From NCBI GenBank assembly GCA_001795035.1, contig MGMW01000055.1, positions 886 through 12,577 on the forward strand: a DNA stretch of 11,692 nucleotides, written 5' to 3'. This stretch comes from Chloroflexi bacterium RBG_13_53_26. GTDB lineage: Bacteria > Chloroflexota > Dehalococcoidia > UBA2247 > RBG-13-53-26. How positions within the stretch are numbered: the stretch's first letter is position 1; every line of letters starts with the position of its first letter. Of this stretch, positions 4,584-11,572 are shown one piece after another. The notes beneath the pieces were generated by a model. The model saw only the letters and a program-made list of their open reading frames with translations. It searched no databases and was not told the DNA's origin. Position numbers and translations under genes: made by a program.

Positions 4584-4616
4584 AACCGACCCAGAGCGGG
4601 TCGGTTCTTTTGTTTT
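4584..4616 (+). terminator. Rho-independent terminator in leader, copy 2
   Basis: AACCGACCC (4584-4592) pairs with GGGTCGGTT (4598-4606), loop AGAGC, followed by CTTTTGTTTTC. It corresponds to the terminator at 2873, but one stem pair has moved from loop to stem (GC closing) while the loop shortened, so the hairpin is kept despite sequence change. Confidence 0.8.
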
Positions 4617-4657
4617 CGAGTCTATTCGGTTGCTCAGACCAGCTATTAAGGGTGGGA

Positions 4658-4945
4658 ATGGACATGAGAAGAGTGTACTTGCGAAAGAATTTTCACTACG
4701 AGTCTATGATCGGGACGACATTCAAGAGTCTCGGCGACTACCTTGATGCCTGCTGCTCCATGAATGCCAACACCGACGACGGTTGCCCCGCGTGGACACA
4801 ATGCCGCGAGTGGTGGGACAACCAGTGCAAGGTAGCATATCCTGACCTTCCTCCGACTGAGATAAGAACTATCATCGAGAAATTTGAGGAAGCTCGAGAG
4901 GAGTGGTTGGGAGGGCTGCCGTCCGTATCACCCAGGTCCAACTGA
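4658..4945 (+). CDS. Small five-cysteine protein, paralog 2
   Basis: A 95-residue protein from ATG 4658. The in-frame ATG at 4664 is an alternative better spaced from AAGGGTGG. The longer frame upstream to 4559 runs through the terminator and is rejected as coding. After a basic N-terminus (MDMRRVYLRKNFH) comes the conserved core shared with the paralog at 2950, with cysteines at 32, 33, 43, 49 and 57 and the EWW motif. A charged C-terminal helix rich in Glu and Arg (about 66-86) precedes WLGG. There is no signal peptide or membrane segment. Conservation of all five cysteines at about half identity argues that the fold is under selection in both copies. No known family is recognised. Metal binding or a disulfide-linked fold are the obvious options, and proximity to tRNA-Cys is suggestive only. 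A terminator-like hairpin follows at 4974. Confidence 0.65.
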   Translation: MDMRRVYLRKNFHYESMIGTTFKSLGDYLDACCSMNANTDDGCPAWTQCREWWDNQCKVAYPDLPPTEIRTIIEKFEEAREEWLGGLPSVSPRSN

Positions 4946-4973
4946 CCTCTCCAGGGCCGTACAAGGGGTTGTT

Positions 4974-5020
4974 CAAACTGACATCTGCCTCCAGTACAAC
5001 TGAAGATGTCGTTTTGGTTT
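4974..5020 (+). terminator. Candidate terminator after paralog 2
   Basis: GACATCT (4980-4986) pairs with AGATGTC (5004-5010). An inner CAGT/ACTG stem has loop ACA, and the structure is followed by GTTTTGGTTT. It begins about 30 bases after the stop codon of the gene at 4658. The internal loop weakens it, but position and T-rich tail fit. Confidence 0.5.
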
Positions 5021-5505
5021 GCTCATCATAGGTAGAATCTCAGCGCCCCAGGTCCAACCCCCACCTTGCCCCCCACGACAGCAAGAACGGCAGAAGGCAG
5101 TCTTTCCCGCCTTTGATACCAGTTCGATTTGTGTGCTGCACTAGTGCGTCGAATAATCACTTTGAAGGCAGGAGATTTGCCATGTGTTACCTGCAAGATG
5201 TAAGATTTACTGAAACTGCTTGGCTATGCTATCTTGATCACAAGCAATTTCTCAAGTAGTCGGAGCGCGGGGTCGGGGCTCCTAACCAGTTGGTTAGATA
5301 TTCAGGTTCCCCGCGTCTCACTTGATATGGGGGATAACTGCCTTGGCAGAAACTGTATTCGAATGCCATAAGGCATATGTGGTTTCAACCTCAGGCTATC
5401 CTACGGATGCCCGTTCTGGATTTAACCCTTCTCGTGTGAGACAAGCACCATTAGTGAGTCTGATGCTGTACCATGTAAGCATTCCATCAACAAAAAGGAG
5501 GTAGA
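5021..5505. other. Gene-free interval upstream of the FAD oxidoreductase
   Basis: No coding frame is convincing; the open frame at 5322-5504 lacks a start signal and domain character. The interval contains the hairpin at 5263-5319. It must also hold the promoter of the oxidoreductase gene, but I found no hexamer pair I would defend. Confidence 0.5.
5263..5319 (+). other. Long stem with inner hairpin resembling a tRNA D-loop
   Basis: GAG (5263-5265), C5266 and GCGGGG (5267-5272) pair with CCCCGC (5309-5314), G5315 and CTC (5317-5319), with T5316 bulged. Inside, CTAACC (5282-5287) pairs with GGTTAG (5292-5297) around AGTT. The string CCAGTTGGTTAGA is what a tRNA D-loop looks like, but no anticodon or T-arm is present. 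It may be a tRNA relic or a leader structure of the oxidoreductase mRNA about 190 bases upstream of its start. Confidence 0.4.
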
Positions 5506-7242
5506 ATGGCCGATGCTAGTTATGATGCGGTGATAATCGGGGGAGGAAACAAAGGGCTGCTGTTGGCGATGTACCTTATGAAATATGGCGGCATGAGTGT
5601 CGGCATATTTGAGAGAAGACATGAAATCGGCGGGTGCTTGGCCACTGAGGAGACCTCGGCTCCGGGCTTTCGGGGCAATACGCACGCCAATATAATCCTG
5701 CCGATGTACTACCTGCCCGTGTGGCGCGACTTCCCCGATTTCTGGGAGTACGGCGGCCGATGGGATCAGCACCTCTGCAGCGACGGGTTTGTCTTCAAGA
5801 ACAATGAGACAGCACTCGGCATTTACAGTACCAAGTATGACCCGACGCAGGAGCGCACCGGCGAGCAGATTGCCCGCTTCTCCAAGAAGGATGCTGAGAG
5901 GTGGGTGAAGCTGTCGGCAATGGAGCGGAGCAAGGAATACTGGAGAGTCCAGGCAGACATGCTCTACAATCCGGCGGAATTCAAGACGGCTCCTGAGATT
6001 TTCAACAGACAGTTGGAGTTCTTCCCGAAGATGGTGGAGGCCGGATTCACTCCTGATGGTGTGGTGCTTACTGCTAGTTCCTACCGCGTAATAAGTGAAT
6101 GGTTTGAGAGTCCCGAGCTACAGTCCTGTATCCTCAGGTTTGCCGTCTCCTCAGTCAATGATATCAATGAACCTGGATTTGGGCCCACAGCTATGGGCTT
6201 CGCCTCATATCTGCCGCTCATAGGCTTTGCCCCGGGCGGCACGCACCAGATTGCTCATGCCTGTCACCAGATCCTGGTGCAGATGGGCTGCAAGTTCTTC
6301 ACCCACACCGAGGTGGATAAGGTCGTTATCGAGAACGGCGCGGCCACAGGCGTTCATCTGATGGATGGCAGTCGGGTCAAGGCCAACAAGATCGTGGTCA
6401 GCGCCGGCATGGCCCCGCACCAGCTCTGCTTCGACCTGATCGGCCGGGAGCACATCGATCCCATGCTGGCCAAGCGGGTGGAACTGATAGAGAAGACCTT
6501 CGGCTGCCTGATGTGGTACACCTTTGCCGTTCACGAGGCCCCCAAGTATAAGGCTGAGGCATTCTTCCCCGACATTCACGAATGTGAATGGCTGGGGATG
6601 CAGCCGGACTCCTCCCCTGACCACATTGCCAGGGAGTGCATGTACATGAAGCTGGGGCAATGGCCTCCCTTCGAGGACTATGCTCCCACGGTAGGCTGTC
6701 ATAGTCTGGCTGATCCGTCCTATGCTCCTCCCGGGAAACACGTCCTCCAGAACGAGCAACTGGCCCCGCCGGCCACTCGTCATACGGAGAAGGAGTGGCT
6801 GGAGATCAAGAAGCGGTATGCCGATGAACTGATCCAGATCTGGCAGCAGTATGCTCCCAACATGACCTGGGATAACGTCATCGGTGTTGACACCAACAGC
6901 CCGTATGACCACCTGCGTATGAAGAACCTGGCACCAATGGGTACCATGGCTGGCATTGACCGCAACTACTGGCAGGTTGAAGGCAACAGACCTACTCCGG
7001 AGCTGGCCAACCACAGGACGCCGATAAAGAACCTCTATGCCACGGGAGGATGCTGGCACGTGGGATCCAATGCAGGCGCAACCGAGTCCTACAACTGCTA
7101 CAAGATCATTGCCAAGGACCTGAATCTAGCCAAGCCCTGGGAGGAGTCGGACAAGCTAGAGCCGGATTCGCTGGTAGAAGAGGTCTTCAAGGTCAAGAAG
7201 AGGGTGCAGGATTCGGCCAAGCCCAAGACGTACAAGCGATAA
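5506..7242 (+). CDS. FAD-dependent oxidoreductase, phytoene desaturase-like (COG1233 type)
   Basis: A 578-residue protein from ATG 5506, with AGGAGG 6 bases upstream. The N-terminus is a dinucleotide-binding Rossmann unit: YDAVIIGGGNKG (GxGxxG-type glycines 12-17), then the acidic E36 for the FAD ribose, then HEIGGCLATEE, the second FAD contact. The C-terminus carries NLYATGGCWHVGSNAG, about residues 508-523, the family's closing FAD motif. Length fits carotenoid desaturase and retinol-saturase relatives (about 500-600). The middle, aromatic-rich part (PMYYLPVW, WGYG-like stretches) is substrate-specific. These enzymes add or remove double bonds on hydrophobic substrates. With no carotenoid genes nearby the substrate cannot be named. 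There is no signal peptide; peripheral membrane association is common in the family. It appears monocistronic, convergent with the HEAT gene 53 bases away. Confidence 0.88.
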   Translation: MADASYDAVIIGGGNKGLLLAMYLMKYGGMSVGIFERRHEIGGCLATEETSAPGFRGNTHANIILPMYYLPVWRDFPDFWEYGGRWDQHLCSDGFVFKNNETALGIYSTKYDPTQERTGEQIARFSKKDAERWVKLSAMERSKEYWRVQADMLYNPAEFKTAPEIFNRQLEFFPKMVEAGFTPDGVVLTASSYRVISEWFESPELQSCILRFAVSSVNDINEPGFGPTAMGFASYLPLIGFAPGGTHQIAHACHQILVQMGCKFFTHTEVDKVVIENGAATGVHLMDGSRVKANKIVVSAGMAPHQLCFDLIGREHIDPMLAKRVELIEKTFGCLMWYTFAVHEAPKYKAEAFFPDIHECEWLGMQPDSSPDHIARECMYMKLGQWPPFEDYAPTVGCHSLADPSYAPPGKHVLQNEQLAPPATRHTEKEWLEIKKRYADELIQIWQQYAPNMTWDNVIGVDTNSPYDHLRMKNLAPMGTMAGIDRNYWQVEGNRPTPELANHRTPIKNLYATGGCWHVGSNAGATESYNCYKIIAKDLNLAKPWEESDKLEPDSLVEEVFKVKKRVQDSAKPKTYKR

Positions 7243-7295
7243 CGGTTCTGGTTGTACCCAGGTGATTGCTTTTTGGCCTCTGTCAAGAGATGCCT

Positions 7296-8171
7296 TTATG
7301 CTGCAGGACTCCTCGCATTCAATTTGCCCAAGGCTTCCTGAGCGGATTTGCGGATGGCTTCATGTTTGTCGTTCAGAACCTCTGTAATAGGGCCCACCGC
7401 CCTGGCATCCCCTAGCCTAGCCAGGGCTTCCACCGCCCTCTGTCTAACCCATGCTTTTCTTGATGCACTACCCTTTCCAGTCTTACTCGCCACCCCAGGA
7501 AGCTCCAACCATCCTTTGTCCTTGAGAGCTTCGATTAGAGGCCCCACTGCCCTTCTATCTCCTATCTTGTCCAGAGACTCGATTGCCCCATATCGAACAC
7601 GAGCACTTTCATCTTTCAACGCCTCAATCAGAGGCTCCACCGCGCGTGAGTCACCTATGTCTCCAAGGACTGAAGCCACCGCCTGTCGGACGTCCTTGTC
7701 TTCATCTTTCAAAGTCTGAGCCAGAGACTCCACCGCCCTTGCGTCTCCTATCCTTCCAAGGGACGATGCAGCGCTCTGCCGGACGAAGAATGATTCATCC
7801 TTCAACGCTTGAATGAGGGGCTCAACCGCATCTTTGTGGCCTATCTTGCCGAGGACCGAAGCAGCTTCCTCCCGGGCACACATATCACCGTTCTTCAGAG
7901 AATCAAGAAGGGATTCTACTGCTCTAGGGTGACCTCCCATCTTTCCGAGAGCCTCTGCTGCCGCACTGCGAACGTCCTTGTTCTTGTCTTTCAGGGCCTC
8001 GATAAGCGCATCAAAAGAACAGGGGTCGCCTACCTCTCCCAGAGCAACGGCCGCATCCCTCCTGACCCAGACGTTCCCTCTGTTCTTAGATGCGTGTATC
8101 AGGCCTTCAACATCCTTCTTCGCCTTCATCTCTTCAACATTAGTCTTGACTAGAGAACTGAACAATCCCAC
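7296..8171 (-). CDS. HEAT-repeat protein (PBS-lyase-type repeats)
   Basis: A 291-residue leftward protein. The frame opens at TTG 8177, but GGAGG (8183-8179) is one base from it and 7 bases from GTG 8171, so 8171 is chosen. After a 20-residue N-terminal helix it is built of about eight repeats of roughly 31 residues with the pattern D-x-x-V-R-x-x-A-A-x-x-L-G-x-I-G-D-x-R-A-V-E-P-L-I-x-A-L-K-D-E. Such alpha-alpha solenoids bind proteins, or in phycobilin lyases bilins. Here, with no phycobiliprotein context, a scaffold or regulatory role is likelier. Near residues 219-239 an insert rich in Gly, Ser and Lys splits a repeat. There is no signal peptide and it is presumed cytoplasmic. The partner is unknown and it shares no operon with neighbours. 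Confidence 0.9.
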   Translation of the reverse strand: MGLFSSLVKTNVEEMKAKKDVEGLIHASKNRGNVWVRRDAAVALGEVGDPCSFDALIEALKDKNKDVRSAAAEALGKMGGHPRAVESLLDSLKNGDMCAREEAASVLGKIGHKDAVEPLIQALKDESFFVRQSAASSLGRIGDARAVESLAQTLKDEDKDVRQAVASVLGDIGDSRAVEPLIEALKDESARVRYGAIESLDKIGDRRAVGPLIEALKDKGWLELPGVASKTGKGSASRKAWVRQRAVEALARLGDARAVGPITEVLNDKHEAIRKSAQEALGKLNARSPAA

Positions 8172-8515
8172 TTTCAAACCTCCCGGGGTTCATAATAGTC
8201 TGCGATTCGCACTGCATTCATACACTGTCTACAGCGCCGCAAAGTCCAGCGCTGGCTACCTCTATGTAGGCAATCGTGTAGTTGACGATTATAGCAGGCA
8301 AACACCAGCCACTCAAACCAAGTTCTGCATTCTGCAAGAAGAGTACGGTTGACTTTTCGTATTTCCATGCGCTACCATTCAATCCAATGTCAGAGACTGT
8401 CGGGCAACACGTTACGCAAGAGTTGCATGGCTTACCAAGGCATGTTTGAGCCACTATCCTCTTTGTATATCTCAGAACCTCTCTCCATCCTGTACCAGCA
8501 AGGAGTCGTGTAGAC
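8172..8515. other. Divergent intergenic interval
   Basis: About 340 bases between the leftward HEAT gene and the rightward MscS gene. Both promoters should lie here. No frame with a credible start or domain was found on either strand, and no strong hairpin was noticed. Confidence 0.5.
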
Positions 8516-9859
8516 ATGGGTTTCATGGAAGAGCTTAGCGACAACGAAGTACTGCGCTGGCTTGTGCCAATCGGGATAGGCATAGCCGTCATTGTGATCG
8601 CCGTTTTGCTGAGAAACTTCGTCTACTGGAGGCTTCACAAGTGGTCAGCGAAAACGGAGACGCAGTGGGATGATATCTTGATCCACTCAACTCGCTTTGC
8701 CTCACTGCTGTGGTGCTTCTGGGTCGGTCTCTACGCTGGGATCGAATTTGCAGTGGTACCGGAATCATGGGAGGGGTCTATTGACAATGTAGTCCCTATC
8801 CTCTTCGTCGCCATGGGCATCTACACTGGGGTAATCATAGTCCGCGTGTTCCTGGACTGGTACATGGTTGCGGTAGCCGAGAAGACCGCCAGTCCTCTGG
8901 ACGACCTGATCATAGGCGCACTGAGGCGGCTCGTCCCGCTCATCGCCGCCGTTCTGGGGCTTTTCGTGATTCTGGACATGGCCGGCATCAAGGTGCCCGC
9001 CGTCTGGAAATGGCTGGGCCTGCATGGACCGAAACTTGCTCTTCTTACAATAATTGGCCTCGTGCTTGTCCTGGCAGCCACTGCGGCTCTGCCCAAAATC
9101 ATCAGGAAATCAACTACAAGATCAGCCGAAGGTCAGACTGAAGAAGAGGTCAACAAGAGAGTAGATACTCTCTCCGGTGTATTGGTAGCTGCATTCCAGG
9201 CAGTTGTTGTTGCCGTCATTACCTTCATGATGCTGAGTGAAATAGGTCTTAACATATCGCCCATACTCGCTGGGGTTGGCGTGGTAGGCATTGCCATCGG
9301 CTTTGGGGCCCAGAGCCTGGTCAAAGACATCCTGGCTGGATTGTTCATCATCATGGAGAACCAGTACCGGAAGGGCGATGTGGTCAGGATCGCCGATACA
9401 TCAGGACTGGTTGAGGACATCAATATGCGCAGAACACTGCTGAGAGACCTGGACGGCATCGTACACTCGGTGCCAAACGGAGAGATACGTGTAGCCAGCA
9501 ATCTCACCAAGGGATACTCCAGGGTGAACATGAACATCGGTGTGGGCTATGGCACAGATCTGAATCATGCCATAGCAGTGATCAACAGGGTGGGGAAAGA
9601 GTTGGCACAGGATCCCGCTTGGGCAGCCGACTTTCTGACAACACCGCAGGTACTCCGCGTTGACAATCTGGGGGATTCGGGCATCGATATCAAGATAATG
9701 GCGGATACCAAACCTACCAAACAGTGGGCCATCATGGGAGAGTTGCGGTTGAGATTGAAGAAGGTATTCGATGAGGAAGGCATAGAGATCCCCTGGCCTC
9801 ATACCAAGGTCTATTTCGGCAATGCGCTGGTGGCCTCTACGTCAAAGGAGAGTCAGTAG
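8516..9859 (+). CDS. MscS-family mechanosensitive channel, seven predicted membrane helices
   Basis: A 447-residue membrane protein from ATG 8516, with AGGAG about 10 bases upstream. Predicted helices lie near residues 15-33, 58-80, 90-112, 137-155, 174-193, 220-241 and 248-280. The last is the pore helix of the family: ISPILAGVGVVGIAIGFGAQ, with small Gly/Ala packing residues, continuing into SLVKDILAGLFIIMENQYRKGD, the start of the cytoplasmic beta domain. A soluble C-terminal vestibule region follows to about 437 (ending WPHTKVYF). Extra N-terminal helices make it longer than E. coli MscS (286 residues), nearer MscS-like proteins of intermediate size. It would sit in the cytoplasmic membrane and release solutes on hypo-osmotic shock. 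The radical SAM gene starts 72 bases downstream in the same direction, so the two may be cotranscribed. Confidence 0.9.
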   Translation: MGFMEELSDNEVLRWLVPIGIGIAVIVIAVLLRNFVYWRLHKWSAKTETQWDDILIHSTRFASLLWCFWVGLYAGIEFAVVPESWEGSIDNVVPILFVAMGIYTGVIIVRVFLDWYMVAVAEKTASPLDDLIIGALRRLVPLIAAVLGLFVILDMAGIKVPAVWKWLGLHGPKLALLTIIGLVLVLAATAALPKIIRKSTTRSAEGQTEEEVNKRVDTLSGVLVAAFQAVVVAVITFMMLSEIGLNISPILAGVGVVGIAIGFGAQSLVKDILAGLFIIMENQYRKGDVVRIADTSGLVEDINMRRTLLRDLDGIVHSVPNGEIRVASNLTKGYSRVNMNIGVGYGTDLNHAIAVINRVGKELAQDPAWAADFLTTPQVLRVDNLGDSGIDIKIMADTKPTKQWAIMGELRLRLKKVFDEEGIEIPWPHTKVYFGNALVASTSKESQ

Positions 9860-9931
9860 TGCAATATTGTTCCGCACGGGACATCCGTGACAGGGACTCT
9901 GCTCACCAAACGAATCATTCGAGGGGGTATT

Positions 9932-11428
9932 GTGCAACTGCTTAAGACAACGAAATCCATCTGCCCGGAAGACCTGAGGGTCCTGGACGCCGAATTATGG
10001 GAAGTCGATGGTCAGGTCCTAATGAGAAAATCCTGTCCTGACCACGGCAGCTTCGAGGATGTCTATTGGAGCGACTATCCGGAGTACGCACGAGCCGAGA
10101 AGTTCAGGGATGATGGCAAGGGGCTGTCTGCACCGAGGCCGTCCCGCGATGGCTGCCCCATGGATTGCGGCATCTGTCAGAACCATAGGACACGTACCAC
10201 CCTCCTGATTCTCGACCTGACCAATAGGTGCAATCTGCGTTGCCCCGTATGCTTTGCCGCTGCTCATGCCGTGGACTACGTCTATGAGCCAACGCTGGAA
10301 CAGATAAGATCAATCATAGAGTACGCTCAGGAAATGAACCGCCCCAACATCGTCCAGGGGATTCAGAATAGCGGCGGCGAGCCTACAGTAAGAGAAGACC
10401 TCCTCGACATACTGCGTTTGGAAAAGGAGATGGGCGTCGACTACATCCTCCTGGCGACCAACGGCATAAGGCTGGCGGAGGACATTGACTACTTCAAGAA
10501 GTTGCGCGACATCGAAGGGGTCTATCTGTATCTTCAGTTTGATGGGGTAACATCGGAGCCTTACATAAAGACCCGGGGGCGTGACCTCTGGCCCATGAAG
10601 CAGAAGGTCATCGAAAACGCCAGAAAAATCGGCTACAGTGGTATTGCCCTCGTTCCCACCATTGCCAAAGGCGTCAACGACCACCAGATTGGCGACATCA
10701 TGAGGTACTTGGGGCAGAACTCTGACGTCATCAGGCATATTGTCTTCCAGCCGGTCAGCTTCGCAGGGAGGATAGACCGCACCAAGCTGAAGGAGATGAG
10801 GATAACCACCCCTGACGTCATGCGCCTCTGCGAGGAGCAGACCGGCGGGCAGATCAAGAAGAGCGACTTCTTCACACTGCCCATGAATCAGACCCTCGCC
10901 AAAATGGTCACCAAGGGCGGCAGACACAGGGACTTCGGCGTTCATCCCCATTGCGGGATGATAGCGCTGGTTGCCCACGAGAAGAACAAGTTTGTCCCGG
11001 TGTCTCGGTTCATCGACAACGAGAAGCTGTACTTCAGAATGCGCCGGGCCTTTGATCAGAACAAGCCCAGGCCAGTGATCATGTGGAATCTGATAACCGG
11101 CTTTCTCATGTACGTTCGCCCCGCCTTCTGGTTCAAGCTCTTACCCCTGCTCTTGACCAAGAGCTACAAGTCCGGTCGCCACCTGGTAGACGACTGGATG
11201 CGGGACCACTGGATCACCATAGGCATCATGCAATTCATGGACCCGTACAACTTCGATGTGGACAGGGTTCAGGGTTGTTGCCTGCACTACGGCGTCCCTG
11301 ACAAAGACTCAAAGGCCAGACTGATACCATTCTGCGCCATGAATAACATACACCGGCGATCCATAGAGGAGCAGTTCTCGATCAAGACAAAGGTTAAGAG
11401 CGACAAGGAGACCCCCGTCAAAGTCTGA
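9932..11428 (+). CDS. Radical SAM enzyme, COG1964 / tetraether-synthase-like
   Basis: A 498-residue protein from GTG 9932, with GAGGGGG 5 bases upstream. The open frame reaches GTG 9887, but without a ribosome site. Cysteine motifs in order (numbering from 9932): N-terminal CPED (C11) and CPDHG (C35), a CPMDCGICQNH segment (C75, C79, C82, H85), the radical SAM signature CNLRCPVC (C100, C104, C107), the SGGEPT SAM-binding motif (148-152), HPHC (C341), and C-terminal GCC...PFC (C449, C450, C468). This layout is that of COG1964, which includes archaeal Tes (MJ0619-type), joining lipid tails through radical chemistry using several iron-sulfur clusters plus a rubredoxin-like site. The usual second cysteine of the first CPxC is Asp here. 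A role in membrane-spanning or other radical lipid coupling is possible, but the family is broad and the substrate unproven. Hydrophobic residues near 390-415 may meet the membrane. Confidence 0.82.
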   Translation: MQLLKTTKSICPEDLRVLDAELWEVDGQVLMRKSCPDHGSFEDVYWSDYPEYARAEKFRDDGKGLSAPRPSRDGCPMDCGICQNHRTRTTLLILDLTNRCNLRCPVCFAAAHAVDYVYEPTLEQIRSIIEYAQEMNRPNIVQGIQNSGGEPTVREDLLDILRLEKEMGVDYILLATNGIRLAEDIDYFKKLRDIEGVYLYLQFDGVTSEPYIKTRGRDLWPMKQKVIENARKIGYSGIALVPTIAKGVNDHQIGDIMRYLGQNSDVIRHIVFQPVSFAGRIDRTKLKEMRITTPDVMRLCEEQTGGQIKKSDFFTLPMNQTLAKMVTKGGRHRDFGVHPHCGMIALVAHEKNKFVPVSRFIDNEKLYFRMRRAFDQNKPRPVIMWNLITGFLMYVRPAFWFKLLPLLLTKSYKSGRHLVDDWMRDHWITIGIMQFMDPYNFDVDRVQGCCLHYGVPDKDSKARLIPFCAMNNIHRRSIEEQFSIKTKVKSDKETPVKV

Positions 11429-11504
11429 ACGGTTGTAGCCAGAGGCGCGCTGTCGAGATCAGAGGTATTAAGAGACTCAGACTGCTAGGATAGTTACACA
11501 AAAG

Positions 11505-11533
11505 ATAGAGAGGCCTTTCCAGGGCCTCTCTAT
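11505..11533. terminator. Bidirectional hairpin terminator between convergent genes
   Basis: ATAGAGAGGCC (11505-11515) pairs perfectly over 11 bp with GGCCTCTCTAT (11523-11533), around TTTCCAG. Read leftward the stem is followed by CTTTTGTGT, a fair U-tract. Read rightward by only GATTTGC. It lies between the radical SAM gene and the leftward gene ending at 11573 and probably serves both, better for the leftward one. Confidence 0.78.
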
Positions 11534-11572
11534 GATTTGCATCTGACTGGCGCATCGCCAGCAACTATGCAG

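Larger units (their letters stand above)
4463..4912 (+). repeat. Diverged duplication, copy 2 (RNA leader plus cysteine-rich gene)
   Basis: Partner of copy 1 (2757-3156), with the same order of elements: CGACTAATA start, AGAGGTG, ACACAGAAGA, pseudoknot, terminator, cysteine-rich gene. This copy has an insertion relative to copy 1 between terminator and core coding region, and that stretch supplies the better start codon. The distance from the upstream tRNA-Cys is about 0.85 kb here against 0.1 kb in copy 1. The difference is filled by the leftward gene and the IS remnant. Confidence 0.8.

Noticed and set aside
5322..5504. 60-residue frame ahead of the FAD oxidoreductase
   Set aside because: Starts at a TTG with no ribosome site, has no domain character, and ends inside the ribosome-binding region of the next gene.
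6205..7059. Leftward 284-residue frame
   Set aside because: It lies entirely opposite the well-supported FAD oxidoreductase and shows no domain; a shadow of strong codon bias.
7243..7295. Terminator between the FAD oxidoreductase and HEAT genes
   Set aside because: CTCT/AGAG with GGC/GCC gives only a weak bulged stem and the T-run is three bases long, so it is not reported as a feature.
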